DNA of 64,000 nt from Smallanthus sonchifolius (lineage: Eukaryota; Streptophyta; Magnoliopsida; Asterales; Asteraceae). The translations under genes and the position numbers were made by a program. Under the pieces are notes generated by a model, which ran no database searches, had not been told where the DNA came from, and was given only the letters and a program-made list of their open reading frames with translations. Shown here in pieces: positions 11,715 to 25,301 of the stretch (its first letter is position 1; every line of letters begins with the position of its first letter). The stretch lies in contig CM042040.1 of the NCBI GenBank assembly GCA_023525975.1, positions 58,063,486 to 58,127,485 of the forward strand, in the 5' to 3' direction.

Positions 11715-13158
11715 CTACAACCTCGACAAATGGGCAGATGCTACATTCTCTGCTCCCTTCTTATCTTTAATTTCAATATCAAATTCAGAAAGCAAGAGAA
11801 TCCATCGAATCAATCTAGGTTTGGCATCTTTCTTCGCGAAAAGATATCGCAATGCCTCATGATCGATGTAAACGATGGTCTTAGAGAGCACTAAATAGGA
11901 ATGGAATTTATTGAAAGCAAACACCACCGCTAACAACTCCTTCTCGGTAGTTGTGTAATTCACTTGAGCATCGTTAAGAGTTTTACTCACGTAATAGATC
12001 GGGTGGAAGTGCTTCTCTCTCCTTTGACCTAAAACAGCCCCGACTGCGAAATCACTCGCATCACACATAAGCTCAAAAGGTTAGATCAAGTCGGGGCCTA
12101 TCAAGATGGGAGCACAAACTAACTGATCCTTCAAGAACTCAAACGCCTTAAGACAATTGGCATCAAACTCAAATTGGACGTCATTTTCAAGAAGACGGGT
12201 CATGGGTCGGTGATCTTTGAAAAATCTTTAATTAAACGCCTATAGAAACCTGCATGACCTAAGAAACTAAGAACGGATTTGACACTGGTCGGCGGTGGAA
12301 GTCTACTAATGGTATCAATCTTAGCTCTATCCACTTTAATATCGGCACGTGAAACTTTGTGCCCTAACACAATCCCCTGGTCACCATGAAGTGACACTTC
12401 TCCCAATTAAGCATAAACTTCATATCTATGCATCTCTTCGTCATCTTCTCTAGATTAAGCAAACAATGATCGAAAGAACTCCCGAATACAGAAAAATCAT
12501 CCATGAAAACCTCCATAGAATTCTCGATCATGTCCCAAAAGATTGCCACCATGCACCTCTGAAAGGTGGCTGGAGCATTACACAAACCGAATGGCATATG
12601 CCGGTACGGGCATGTAAAAGTGGTCTTTTCCTGATCCTCCAGTGTAATGGGGATCTGGAAATAACGCGAGAAGCCATCAAGGAAATAGTAGAACTGCTGC
12701 CCTGACAGGCGCTCCAGCATCTGGTCAATGAAAGGAAGGGGGAAGTGGTCCTTCCTAGTGGCATCATTCAGTCGCCTATAGTCAATGCATACTCTCCAAC
12801 TGGTGACTGTTCTTGTAGGGATCAACTCATCTTTATCATTCTTCACAACTATCATCCCACCCTTCTTCGGGATGACCTGAGTAGGGCTAACCCATGCTGA
12901 ATCAGAAATAGGATAATTCAAGCCAGCATCTAGGAGTTTAAGAACCTCCTTTTTCACAACATCAGACATGTTAGGGTTAAGCCTCCTTTGAGGTTGCACA
13001 ACAGGCTTGTGCTCCTCCTCCATCAAGATCCAATTCATGCATAAAGTAGGGCTTATGACCTTTATATCTGTGAGTTTCCACGCGATGGCTTGTTTGTTAG
13101 CCTTTAGAACCTCAATCAATCTCACCTTCTCTTCCTCCGTCAGTGCAGTAGAAATCAC
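11715..13158 (-). pseudogene. Athila reverse transcriptase-RNase H, broken
   Basis: The RT part is at 12364-13158, with CIDYRRLND, the palm motif FMDDFSVFG near 12490-12515 and MPFGLCNAPATF. It continues in another frame at 12200-12406 (LGHAGFYRRLIKDFSK). RNase H is at 11715-12068, opening with CDASDFAVGAVLG and holding TTTEKELLAVV. There is at least one frameshift near 12380 and a break between 12068 and 12200. The motif set matches the Athila/Tat branch rather than chromodomain-bearing Gypsy elements. Confidence 0.9.
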
Positions 13159-13173
13159 GACGGGTAAACCAGC

Positions 13174-14399
13174 CTAACCATCCAAGAATGCATACTCCAA
13201 ATGGGAGGGTAGCTCTTTGAGCTCAAGGGATGATGGTGCCTGAACCGAGGGCTTCTTCTCCTCCATGGTGACCTCAACAACCTCAAATACCTTTGGGTAC
13301 TCATGAGGTGTACAAGCCGGGTGGCTCGGAACTTGCTCTGGAAGAGCATCAGTCTCAACCTCCTGGTCCTCCTCACCCAGGTGTTGTGTGTTAAGCAAAT
13401 CAGCGCCACACACGTAGTCAAGGTAGCGATCCATGTGAGATATGAAAGTTTCTAGAAAGAACACGGAATCGTCCTAAACACTAGAATTCTTCATTGATTT
13501 CATGACATCAAAGGTGACATTCTCATCCCCTACGCGAAGTGTGATCTTACCGTCGAAGACATCAATCAATGCCTTGGCGGTGCGCAAGAAGGGGCGTCCC
13601 AAAATGATTGGAACTCTATCGTCAACCTCCATATCAAGAATGACAAATTCCGCGGGGAATACAAACTTATCAACCTTCACCAACAGATTCTCCACTATTC
13701 CCCGTGGACATTTGATCTAACGGTCAGCTAAATATATGCTCATGTGCATAGGGGCCGGATCCCCAAGGCCTAGCTTCTCGAAGAGAGAGTATGGCATCAG
13801 GTTGATGCTAGCACCGAGATCGGCCAACGCGTGGTGCAGAGTCGAGCTACAGAACAAACACGGGATCGTGAAGACACCCGGATCTGCTAATTTCTCCAGT
13901 AGCTTGTTCTTGACCACCACAGAACATCTTTTCATTCAGAGTGACTGTCGAAAGATCCTCTAGCTTCTTCTTATTGGACAGAAGATCCTTAAGGAATTTA
14001 GCATATTTAGGCATATATTGGAGGGCTTGAACAATTAATTTTGAGCTGCTTAAACATCTCCAGAAAGTGTCCATAATACTTAGAATATTTCTGCTGCATT
14101 AGGCGAGCAGCATATGGAACACGACTCAGATCAACATCAGGGGTCTTCTTCTTCCCCTCATTCTCCTCCTTCTCAACGGGAGACTCACCTGTAGGCATGG
14201 TACTTGCTGGGACTCGCCTTTCATGTGCCCCTGCAGGTATCTCTATCTCTATCTTCTCTTCAACAGGCTCATCATCATCAGCTACCGGTGTCTGCTCACT
14301 CTTTACACCCTTACCACTGTGCGTGGTCACAGCCTTTAAAGAGGCTTTAGGGTTAGTCTTAGTACTACCCGAAAAGGAACCTCCAGATCTGGCAGTCAA
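13174..14399 (-). pseudogene. Athila protease and gag-protease linker, broken
   Basis: The aspartic protease active site appears as LADLGASINLMP at 13717-13935, with Leu in place of the usual Thr/Ser, a known feature of Athila proteases. The second half (VPIILGRPFL) is at 13474-13695. An acidic linker with VEEKIEIEIP is at 14007-14399, and the tail before RT is at 13174-13464. Stops or frameshifts separate all four pieces. Confidence 0.82.
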
Positions 14400-14535
14400 C
14401 TAGAGTGCAATGTCTCCTACTCTACGCTGCAAATTTAAGAATGCTGATTGCTGACTCCTCAGTAGTGTGTCATGCCCCCTTCAACTTACCCTGAGTCTCC
14501 TGATCTGTCCTCACCAACTGAGCAAGCAACTGAGT

Positions 14536-15746
14536 CTAGTTAATCATCATCTCCTTAATCTCTTTCTCTCTAGAACTGCTACCAGACTGCTGTCCTCCTT
14601 CTCTATCTCCACGATACTGATTTTGATAGGGTTGAAACCCAGGTGGGTTCCCGCCAGATCTCCAACTGAAGTTAGGGTGGTTTCTCCATCCAGAGTTAAA
14701 CAAAGGGGGGTTTTGGTTCCCCAAGAATTCCACCTGTTCCTTTCGAACGAAAGGGCAATCGATGGTGTCATGACCTCCTCTACACACCTCACACTTCATA
14801 GCACTCATCTTCAGCTCCATAATTTCCTTAGCCATAGCTGCAAGTGCAGCAGCCATGCTAGTATCAGTGTTGACCTGATGAAATCCTCTTGTGGCAGAAG
14901 TAGGTGTCCTAGCATTAGGAATGGAATTCCTAGTAGAAGGCTGTTGTTGCTCAGCTTGGGAAAAACTCTCAAACATCTCCTCACACTTCTCCGGCTCCTT
15001 CTTCTCCATGATGTGACCTCCTGCGGCAGTATTGAACATATGTTGTTTCTCAAATGTTAGACCATTATAGAAGTTTTCAACCAATGTCCAATCAGATAGG
15101 CCATGTTTAGGACACTTCCTAAACAAAGTATTAAACCTTTCCCAAGCCATGTAGTAAGGCTCTTCTGGGTCCATACGGAATGAGTGGATCTGATCCCTAA
15201 GACGGCGGCCTTAGATGGTGGATAATACTTATTTAGGAGTTTGGCCTTCATATCCTCTCACGTGGTAATAGAATCCTGGGACAGGGTATCCAACCAAGTG
15301 GAAGAGCGACCAGAGAGAGTGAACGAGAAAAGACACAAAAGTATGGCGTAATCAGTAGCACCATTAATGCGAAAGGTATCGCAAACACGCGCAAAACGGG
15401 ACAGATGTCCTGGTGTATCCTCGTCCTCGAGTCCGTGGAACTGAGTAGAGTTACTGATAGTGGTCATCACATGAGATGGTATCTGCCAGTTATTAGCATT
15501 AGGCACAGCAGGACGGGTGATAGAGGAGCTAGCACCTGTGAGACCATCACATGCTCTCTGGTGAACAGTACGTCTAGCAGGGGGATTAGCGTCACCCATG
15601 TCAGAAAAAGGAATAGGAATGCGTACCTTTTTCTCGACTAGCTCACACAAACGCTCACGAAACTTCCGACTACGCCCGTGAAGTTCCCGCTCTGGCTCTG
15701 AATAGGCTTCAAAGTCAAGTGATCCCTGTGAACGAGTACGTTGCAT
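14536..15746 (-). pseudogene. Athila gag, broken
   Basis: The probable start is MQRTRSQGSLDFEAY at 15746. The N-terminal half runs to 15258. It includes the conserved gag segment around residues 85-165 with FSFTLSGRSSTWLD. After a stop and a frameshift at about 15180-15255 the gag C-terminal half follows at 14536-15174, with one zinc knuckle, CEVCRGGHDTIDC, then an Asn/Gly/Gln-rich tail. Gag forms the cytoplasmic virus-like particle. Two breaks make it non-functional. Confidence 0.85.
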
Positions 15747-15940
15747 ACACTGGACAGAAAACAAAGAAGAAAACAGAAGAAACTAAGAACACAAGAAAGA
15801 CTCAAACTAGAACACAAATAGCACTCAAGAAACCAATAGAAAATAAATAAACTAAGGAAATAAACTAAAAATAGAAGATAAAATAAAAACAAATAACCAA
15901 ACAAGAACTAATCAAAGCTAATTTTGCTATTGCCAAGTGT

Positions 15941-15957
15941 CCCCGGCAACGGCGCCA
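15941..15957 (-). other. Athila primer-binding site
   Basis: The minus strand reads TGGCGCCGTTGCCGGGG, six bases from the end of the 5' LTR. In Athila and Tat elements this sequence is usually assigned to tRNA-Asp; that assignment is recalled rather than computed. Confidence 0.88.
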
Positions 15958-15963
15958 AAAACT

Positions 15964-16066
15964 TGATGTTGGTCAAACGGTCTATTAAATTAAACACAAC
16001 CTAACCTAGACTCTCTAGTTAAACTCTAGACAACCCTACTAAACTAGACCAAAAAGACAAGCAAGT
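15964..16066 (-). repeat. Athila 5' LTR, inner segment
   Basis: It matches 6464-6565 of the 3' LTR and starts TGATGTTGGTCAAACGG next to the primer-binding site. Copia1 cuts it at 16066; its last five bases, CAAGT, are the left target duplication of Copia1. Confidence 0.93.
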
Positions 16067-16455
16067 TGTAGGTCCACATGACTCTCCTATATATCGTACT
16101 CGAGACGTGACGTATCAATGACACGGAGTGCGGAATCCAACCGTATCAATGAATGTGTACACAAGATGACAATAGAAACAGCAAAAATCATAGTGTAAAT
16201 AAACTTCTCTTCTATTCCATGCAATCACAGAGTTTACAGAACTATATCATGAACATTCAAAAGCCTTACAAAAATTGAACATATAAACTCTATTTATAGA
16301 CCTAATTCTGCTATAGGCGAACTTAGTAAGTTCGCCTCTACTAAGACTCTAGAAGAACTTACACAACACTTATACAAAATCAAACATTTACAAAAACATA
16401 AAGACATATAGATCTAAACTATTACAAGCTCTTGTCATACATCTATGTCCTAACA
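16067..16455 (-). repeat. Copia1 3' LTR (389 bp)
   Basis: On the minus strand it starts TGTTAGGACATAG and ends GTGGACCTACA. A 23-bp palindrome with arm AGGCGAACTTA lies at 16315-16337. Immediately downstream in the direction of transcription is a TATA-like TCTATAAATAG at about 16291-16301. It carries about 18 bp (near 16140-16165) that the other LTR lacks. Confidence 0.93.
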
Positions 16456-16466
16456 GACTCCCACTT
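16456..16466 (-). other. Copia1 polypurine tract
   Basis: The minus strand reads AAGTGGGAGTC directly before the 3' LTR start TGTTAG. This is the expected place for plus-strand priming. Confidence 0.75.
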
Positions 16467-16496
16467 GACAATAGGTTGATCTTCTGTCTTCAGTCT

Positions 16497-19400
16497 TTAT
16501 GATGAACTCTTCCAATTTTCTGGTAGCTTGCTGCCTGCATGCACTCCATATCTTTGACAAATCTCCAACACTCTCTTATACTGTAATCCTTGCTCTCTCC
16601 ATTCTTTTGTAAACATAATCTCATTCTTTCTTAGAGTTCTCTGATCTTTCTTACAGAAATTAATAAGATTCATTGCATCATAGAATCTTACAATGACCTT
16701 ATTATCTCTATCTTCAACTCTTGCTTCTCCAGTATTCACATCAACATACCACCACTTCATGTTTCCAAGAAAATCTTGTGGTATCTTCTTTTTTGGAATC
16801 TTTTGCACAGCCTTAACTGGTTTAAACTTATAAACTTGTATTTCCAAGTTGTCACACCAGATTTAGAATCTACAATCTTCACTCTCTTACCTTTCTGAGG
16901 ATTTAACTTTTCATACTTTCCAAATCCACCTTCTCTACTTATCAGATTTGCAATCACATCTGCCAATCCAAACTGTGATCTGTTTATCAGAGGCTTCGTA
17001 GCTAGACCATTCATTTCACACCTGGATAAAGTATTAAAATACTTGATCCTTGGTTTTAAATATTGAACACAATCTGATCTTTTTAAAGCAAACAACTTTA
17101 CTTCCTCATCATAAAACCAACTTATGATTCTTCCAATACACCGCTCTTTGTTTACATACTTTTCTTTCTGAGCAGATTGTATAGGAGACTTTGGTAATTC
17201 CTTTTTCCAACTATTCACTTCCTCTTTCCACTACTCTTTTGTCATACCAATATCTCTGTACATCACCGGTTCTTCAGCTGACATAGATGGCATGGAATGA
17301 GTAGCTTCAGTTTCAACATTAACCTTGGATTGAGCAGAATCATCAGGCTTGGATGTGTCTTCAGTAGAGTCCACAGAATCAGTCATTCCTTCATTGGAGA
17401 ACTCAGGAATAACGTCATCTTGGATGAAGTTATACGGCACATTTAGACCATCACAACCTTCATAAGTAACCTCTACTTTGCTCTTTTCAATCTCTATTTC
17501 AACACTTTCACCTTGTTCAACTTCAGTATCTAATACATCATCTTCAATGTCATCAAACAGCTCATCAAGATCATCTAAGCATTCAATCTTCTCAGCTTCT
17601 TCTTCAGTATCAGAATCAGTTTGAAAGAATTCTAACAATAAGATCTCTTCATTCACTTCAGTTCCTTTCTTGCTTCCTTCAATAGTAGCTGATGTTGATG
17701 ACTCCCACTGAACTCTTGAAATAGGATTCACGTCAGCGTATTGACGATAATTCCATGTTGCCACTAGGATAATTGTCATCACCATCTTTTCTTTGAATAG
17801 ACTCAGTATGACAAGCATCATATAACCTTAACTCCCCCTGAGCGTCAAGACGCTCTACAAGCTTAGAAACTAAAAGCTTCATTTCAGCTAACTGCTTAGA
17901 TTGAGCTTGAACGACTAACTCTCTCTGAGAATCAGTATTCACCATAACATCAACCAGATTTTGTAAAGCAATTACCTGAGATTCAAGATAAGTAATTCTC
18001 TTGGAATTAGAAGACTTAGAAAGACCAGCTTGAGATGATGTAGTAGCCTTTGGAGCAGGAGTAATCACCGGAGAAGTACATTGAGATTGAGGAGGTGTAA
18101 CAATCAAATATTCAACGAAAGTAGCATCGTCAACACCTTGAGATTAAGTAGCAGCAGCAATAGAAGCAGCCATAAGCTTCGGTGTCTTGAACACCGAAGT
18201 AAACTCCCTGTCGGAATCAGAAGATTCATCAATCAATGTTCGTTTTCCAAGGACTGTACCAGGAGGAGGATCCCTGACAAATTTACGTCTTGGCTTTCTA
18301 GATTTGGATTTCACTCTTTTCCCAGCATTTGCCAAAGGCAAATTAGCCAACCTTTCATAATGACCTGAGCTAAATTCCCTTGAAGAATCAGAATCAGTAG
18401 CCTCAGAATCAGGAAGAATAGTTCACTAGAACTCCTATCAACCACATTCCCTTCAGGTTCATGAATGGGTGAGTTCACAACAGCATCATTAAAAACTTCC
18501 ATATTAAGACCTAAGTCTTGATCTTCATTGTCAGCAACATTGTCATGAATAACAGCATCAACATGAACTGGTTCATTCACTAGAACATATTCTTGAATAG
18601 GAACCTGTTCTTGTTCTTGTAGAATTGGAACTTGCACTTGTGCTTGTTGAATCTGAGGTTGTTGTTGTTGTTTTGGTGGTTCTTGATCTTGATCTTGAGC
18701 TTGTACCAACTCCTCTGGATGAAACCAAATGTCATTTGGTGGCTCAACATAACAAGGATTGATAATGTGACCAAATAGACTAGTAGGAACATGAATCAAG
18801 ATTGCATTCTGCTGTTTCACCTTTGTACAATCAGTGAATATTCTCTTTGTCATAGGGGTCAGGGTTAGACATTGTGGATTTTATGGTAGATTAGGAATCA
18901 GATGATTCTGAATCATTTGGATGAATCTAGGATACATTAGAAATCCTTGTCCTTCTGGAGGAGTAATTTGCATAACAAGCTCACGGTAAATGTATAGTGC
19001 AAAGTTGAAACGCTTGTTCAGTGTCAATGCAATCATAGCAACTTGTAAAGCACTCTTCAAACCATCAGTTCCAGCCTTTCTCAGTGACAAGCACCGGATA
19101 ATAACATGCATAAAATACCTTCATTCACCCACCAATCCACCTTTCCGAGCTTGAGTATCATTCTGACGTCCTCTATAACCCATCCTTTTAAAATATCCCA
19201 TGATTAAAGTTCCAGGTAGAGCTATAGGATCATCATTAGAACCACCAAAGACAAGAGCAGCACTAATGGTATCCACTGAAATAGCCACCTCAGTATTGTT
19301 AACTGTAGCTCTTAGAACATGAGGATCAACATATGTATCTTGATGAACGGTATCCCAGAACTGTTGAATACATGGCAGGCTAATGTATGGATTTCTCGAA

Positions 19401-19522
19401 AGAGCCACATGCAGTTTGGATCTATTCAGAAAGTTTATAATGCCTTGATAATTGATAGCTTCTGATAGTTCACGATCTAATAAAGCCACCTGGTTATGCT
19501 TGTACTCAACACGGCGATCCAT
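16497..19522 (-). pseudogene. Copia1 third ORF (SIRE-type extra protein), broken
   Basis: Eight overlapping or adjacent pieces in the element's sense direction (19121-19522, 18881-19111, 18311-18853, 18144-18350, 17733-18107, 17231-17821, 16757-17218, 16497-16847) form one decayed protein. The N-terminal part (FLNRSKLHVALSRNPYI, then QFWDT, then FLMYPRFIQ) matches by eye the Copia2 extra ORF at the same place (FLCRSKIYHALTVNPTI, DFWSS, FFMYPRFLQ). The middle is Gln-rich and acidic, and the C-terminal part is basic. In SIRE elements the ORF behind pol is often called env-like; I see no convincing signal peptide or membrane segment here, so I do not call it an envelope. Confidence 0.72.
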
Positions 19523-21867
19523 CTATACATGAATTGGAGAAAGAACAACATTAGTATCGTCACACACACATATATAATAGACACACATATATGACAAACA
19601 CAAGACTAAAAAACAAAACAAAAAAAATCAAACACACAAAACACAAAAAAAAATTACATAAGTCCAAGCAGTACTGACCACCTAGGCGAACTTACTAAGT
19701 TCGCTTAGAGTTACTAGAGGTAAACATAATAAGTTCGACTGAACAAGTTCGCCTGTCGATACATATCCAACACAGATGTCCAACTTGTTCAATCCGACGT
19801 TTCTATTCAAATCAAGCACACCACAAGTATCGATTAACAACAACTAAGCAATATTAATCATCAATTTCAATTGTTATCCACTAACACATCCTGTTTGACC
19901 AAAAATCAGACTGGCAGTCATTATGTGAAGAACACATAATCATTAGGCAATTTCCAAACGATTTAATGGATGAAATACAATGAAACTACCTTAGAAAGAT
20001 TCACAAATCAAAACCGATAAAGAATAACCTCGAAAATTTCAATTCAACAAACTAGATTTTCAAACAAGAACAAGTTCGCACAAATGTGTAGATGTTCGCC
20101 TCAGGATGTTCGCTCAAGAAATAAACAAAAGTACTGAATATGTTCGCCTGAAAAGATATATATATTCTCACTTAAGTTCGATTAATTAGGCGAACTTGCT
20201 AAGTTCGCTTAACAAGCTTCAGTCGAACATGATAAGTTCGCTTCACCTTTTTCTTTGATACATTTTGGAATTTCAACTTAAACAAACCTCAAACATCATC
20301 AATCCACAACCTTGTGATCTTCCATCTGTAACATGTATCCGATCCAATCCCAAATCATTTTAATAAAATTAAAAGATAGAATTTTCATGCAAGACAGAAA
20401 GAAAATCTTTTTGGATTTTATCTGTACAAACAAAATCACATATTTTTGGTTTTTATCTAAACGAACTAAAAACACATATTTTTGCTTGAACAATATGAGT
20501 AAGAAGATCATATCAGTATCTGAACAATTCATCACACATTCTATCACAAACAATGGGTAACCTCTGATAAGAAATGAATTATGATATTCAAATTTGATAT
20601 GAAACAACTAAATTAAATCTTATTCAATTTATATCTTTTTCATTTTGTTCAATCTTTGTATTTTCTTAACAAACGTTGTTTACAATTTTCCACAGATCTA
20701 TCTCTAAACTGTCCAAGTCTTGTAATCTTTTTCTCTCTTTTCAATCAATTTAACCATAACTTGAAATGATACGCGATAAATTTCAAAGTAAACAAGATCA
20801 GGTCATAAAATGCTCAATTATTAATACCGAATTTGCAATACAAAGCATGAATTATTAAGTTGTCAATATTATAAGATTTGAAACTACAAGCGTTTTTTCT
20901 CCCAGATTCATGTGAGTTAGTACCATTTAGATGAAAAACATCGTGTACCCGACATATATGCCCAACAGAATTTAAAATTGCATTATCCTCAAGACATACA
21001 TGATTTATTGCAAGATTAGATCAATCAACAAGATGAAATTATCTCTATTAGCACAAGAATAGAATAGCATATCCCAAAGGATATAAGAATCAATAAGATT
21101 CAGAATCAAAAGATTCTAATGAATTGGCTTTAGAATGAGAATCAGAAGATTCAGGTATGAGGATCCAACTATTATCTGGATAAATTTCAATAGAATCAAT
21201 ATAGATGATGTATCAATATGATCCAAGGGCTATCATATGTTCTAACAGATGATGTCAAAAAACATATCTTAGTTCAACATCACATTGCATGTTTTTCGAG
21301 GCATGGGCAGTGAAGTGAACCGAATGAATTTGTGCTAAAGATATAATCCGATATTGGTCTCATGAAATTCTTAAAACCATATATTCTTTATCTGATAACG
21401 ATCTTTTTCACACACACCCAGGCATATAATGGATTCAAATCACAGATGTAATCATATCTTATTTAATATTCACACTACTATTAGTTCAAAAACGCTTCTA
21501 GTCTATTGGCAATCCAAGTTTCAAACTCATATTCAAATTAAAACAGATTATCAAGAGTAAAGCATTCATAACACAATCATTTCTTGTTCATGCAAACTTT
21601 GAAATTTAGATCAAATCAATACACTATGAGCACACATATATGATCATATCAAAGGTCTACTATGGTCATATGTAATAAACTATTCACTGATGTACTATCA
21701 TTCCTTCTCTAACTTCAAATGATGTCAGTTTTATATTTTTCATTTTGTTTTGAATTTTTATACATAACAATTTTTTACTAAAATTTAAAATGCATAAAAG
21801 TAATAAAGCAAAATAAAAACAAAAATTAAAACAAAATCTCCCATAAAAAATTATTTTTGAAAACCTT
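19523..21867 (-). other. Copia1 spacer between pol and third ORF
   Basis: This AT-rich 2.3 kb has no supported coding sequence. Between 19684 and 20240 it holds full and half copies of the element's LTR palindrome (arm AGGCGAACTT): near-full copies at 19684-19706 and 20188-20210 and many single AAGTTCGC arms. The rest shows nothing I can name. Confidence 0.7.
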
Positions 21868-23461
21868 TTATTCGGGATTGATCATACCGATCATTTTGAT
21901 TAGAAATTCAAACCTGGTACGATCAAATGCCTTGGTAAAGAGATCAGCAAAATTATCATCAGTATGTACCTTCGCCAGCTCAGTCAACTTTTTATCTGCA
22001 CAATCACGAATGAAATGATATCTAATTTCAAAGTGCTTTGTTTTACTGTGCTTCACATGATTATTTGTTATGGACATTGTGGCATTATTATCAATAAACA
22101 TGGGGTTCCTGTGAAATTCAAATCATAGTCTCTTAATTGTTGTGGGATCCACAAGATCTGGGAACAACAACTTGCAGCATCAATGTATTCTGCTTCACAT
22201 GTTGAAATGGATACCGTAGTTTGTTTTTTGCACTGCCAGGAAACAAGACGATTAACCAAGAACTGTCAACCACTTGTTGTATATTTCCTGTCCAAACAAC
22301 AACCACCAAAATCAGAATCAGTATATGCATTGAATTCAAAGTTAGAACCATGTGGAAACCATAATCCCAATCTTTGTTTTCCTTTCAGATAACGAAAGAT
22401 TCTCTTGACTGCTATCAAATGAGACTCTTTTGGTTTTGCTTGGAATCTGGAACAGATACACACAGCATACATTATATCTGGCCTTGAATCAGTTAAGTAC
22501 ATGAGAGATCCAATCATTGCTCTGTAAAGTCGGCAATCAATGTCTTTTCCATCCGGGTCAGGTTTCAACTTATGATTCACCGGAATTGGAGTATCGTATG
22601 GGGTACAGTCTTCCATCTTGAACCGGCTCAAGATGTCTTTGACATACTTAGACTTATGAATAAAGAAATCATCTTCCTTCGGATTAACTTGAAGTCCAAG
22701 GAAAAATGATAACTCTCCCATAGCTGACATTTCAAACTTCGATTTCATAACACTCTCAAACTCTTTGCATAACCCTTCATTTGTTGAACCAAAGATAATA
22801 TCATCTACATATATCTGAACCGGTAGAAAATCTCCCCCTGCTTTCTTTATGAATAAGGTCGAATCAATTTGGCCATGCACAAATCCATTGTCCATAAGAT
22901 GTTTAGACAAAGTTTCGTACCACGTTCGGGGAGCCTGATGTAAGCCATAAAGTGTTTTATCAAGCTTGAATACTCTAGACGGATGAACTGGATCTTCAAA
23001 CCCCGGCGGCTGACACACATAAACCTCTTCCTTGACCTTACCATATAAGAAAGCACTCTTCACATCTAATTGAAACACCTTAAACCCTTTGTAAGATGGA
23101 AAAGCAAGAAACATCGAATAGCTTCAAGCCTTGTCACAGGTGCATAAACCTCGGTGTAATCAATTCTCTCTTGTTGATTGAACCCATGTACAACTAATCT
23201 TGCCTTATTTCTCACCACAACACCACGATCATATTTCTTGCATTTAAACACCCACTTAGTGCCAATTGGATACACACCCTTTGGAAGATCTATAAGATTC
23301 CAGACCTTTAGCTTATCAAATTGAGCAAGCTCTTCCTGCATTGTTTCTATCCAATTGTTATCGCGCAAAGCCATTTCCACATTCTTTGGTTGGACCTGAG
23401 AAATAAAACATGAATGTGAGCAAACATCAAGAACATCAGTATCCTTAATACATGTATACAA
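21868..23461 (-). pseudogene. Copia1 reverse transcriptase-RNase H, broken
   Basis: The RT starts in 23066-23461 (WIETMQEELAQF, WVFKCKKYDRG) and continues after a frameshift at 22266-23114 with FQLDVKSAFLYG and the catalytic YVDD at 22800-22811. RNase H is spread over about 22350-21868 and needs two more frame changes; its end (FIDNNATMSI, ending IGMINPE) is at 21868-22101. The motifs are those of Ty1/Copia. It would copy element RNA into cDNA inside the particle. Confidence 0.9.
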
Positions 23462-23751
23462 ACAAGTATATCCGATTAAAGAACGCGTCTACACTCCATC
23501 TCTCAAATTCCCAATTATATTCGTCACCGGATGATCTTTAAGTTCTTTAATTTAAGCAACTTTAGGAACATGCAACACATCAACTTGAGCGTTTCAAGTG
23601 GAGAAGACAAGTTATGATTCACTGGTATCTCCGAGTCCAGATTCGAAGGAATCTCCCCCTGAACATATGTCGAAGTAGAAGGGTCATCAACGAATAATGG
23701 ATCAGCTGAAGAATCTTGAAAAACAACATCATCTTCTTCACTATCAGAATC

Positions 23752-25260
23752 TTATGGTCCCGAGTAAGAAGCAACATTAGGATCAGGAGTAGAAGTAGAT
23801 GGAACAGATGAACTTTGAACCACAGTCGGTATAAAACCTTCATCATGTGCATCCTGACAAGACTCATACAACACAGTAGCCTCTTCGGGAGAAATATCAT
23901 AAGGTAAATGAAAAGACTTGAATAAGCTGTCATAATCAAAAGCCCAGTCTGGTCCAATCTTCATTTAAGTTAAAGAACGATTTGAACAATCAATATGTAA
24001 CCATTCCTCAACCTGACGAGTCTCTTTATTATAAACGCTTTTGGTAGTAGAATTAGCAACATACCCCAGAAAGATCCCTTCAATAGCCTTAGCACTGAAC
24101 TTGGTTGGAACATCTCTAACCTTCAACAGGGTACATGGATTTCCAAAAGGTATTAAATACTCCAAACTAGGCTTCCGATTATTAACCAACTCATAGCATG
24201 TCTTGTTGTGTCGCTTCACGGTCAGAACTCTGTTCAAAACGTGACAAGCAGTATTCACAGCCTCGGCCCAAAAAGTAACTGGGAGCTTAGAATCTACAAG
24301 CATCGTACGTGTCGTTTCAACCAAAGTTTTGTTCTTTCGTTCAGCAACTCCGTTTTGTTGATGTACATATGGCGCACTAAATTCATGATGCATTTCCTTT
24401 TGTAAACAAAATAAACCCATCTTGCTATTCTTGAACTCGCTGCCATTGTCACTCCTAATTTTTCTGACTTTCTGTTTGCATAAATTCTCTAAACCCAGGA
24501 TTAAGAACTGTACCATCTCTATTGTTTCAGCTTTAGAAGCAAGGAACTTAACCCAAGAAAATATAGAGAAATCATCTGTTACCACCAAACAGTAAGATTT
24601 ACCTCCAATGCTCCTAATACTAATCAGTCCAAACAAATCCATATGTAGCAGCTCCAATGGAGTCACAATAGAATTCTTTGTCTTAGATTTGTGGGACTTC
24701 TTGTGTTGTTTCCCCTTCTTGCAAGGAATACAATCATCAGGAACAGATAATTTCATTTTCAGAACACCAATAACCAGATCATTCTTCACAAGATAATTCA
24801 TTTTCCTGTAATTGATGTGAGCAAGCTTCCTGTGCGACATAATAGAGTCAGATTCAGACGCCTTAGAGAGTAAACATGTCAGAATAGAATCCGTTGTCAT
24901 TGCAACACTCATGTCTAAAACATATGTGTCATTTCTCCTCGGAGCCTTCATTAGAATCAATTCTTCAGGAATAACAAATCTCGGCTTCAAGATATAACAT
25001 TCAGTATCATTGAAATGGAATGAAAACTTCTTGTCACATACTTGAGATACACTTAAAAGATTGTGTTCGAGTTGCTCAACATAGTTAACCTTCTCAAATT
25101 TAACCTTCTCAAATTTAACCTTGTCATTCTTCAAAGTACCTTGACATGTTATGTACCCGCCTTTATTCCCAGCAAAAGCGACATAACCGCCATCAATTTT
25201 AATAACATCTTCAAGCAAACGAATATTTCCTGTCATATGTCGAGAACAACCACTATCCAC
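23752..25260 (-). pseudogene. Copia1 protease-integrase, broken
   Basis: The frame at 23965-25260 begins with the protease active site DSGCSRHMTG, then the pre-integrase zinc region (HRKLAHIN, CIPCKKGKQH) and the DDE core: Asp in HMDLFG, Asp in IRSDNGSEF and Glu in QQNGVAERKN. It is open for about 430 codons and then stops; a linker continues at 23752-23964. A TAG lies just ahead of protease at 25297-25299. This is the best-preserved part of Copia1. Confidence 0.9.
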
Positions 25261-25301
25261 ATACCAAGTATTATTGATAGTCCTCCTTGTTTGCCCCTAC
25301 A

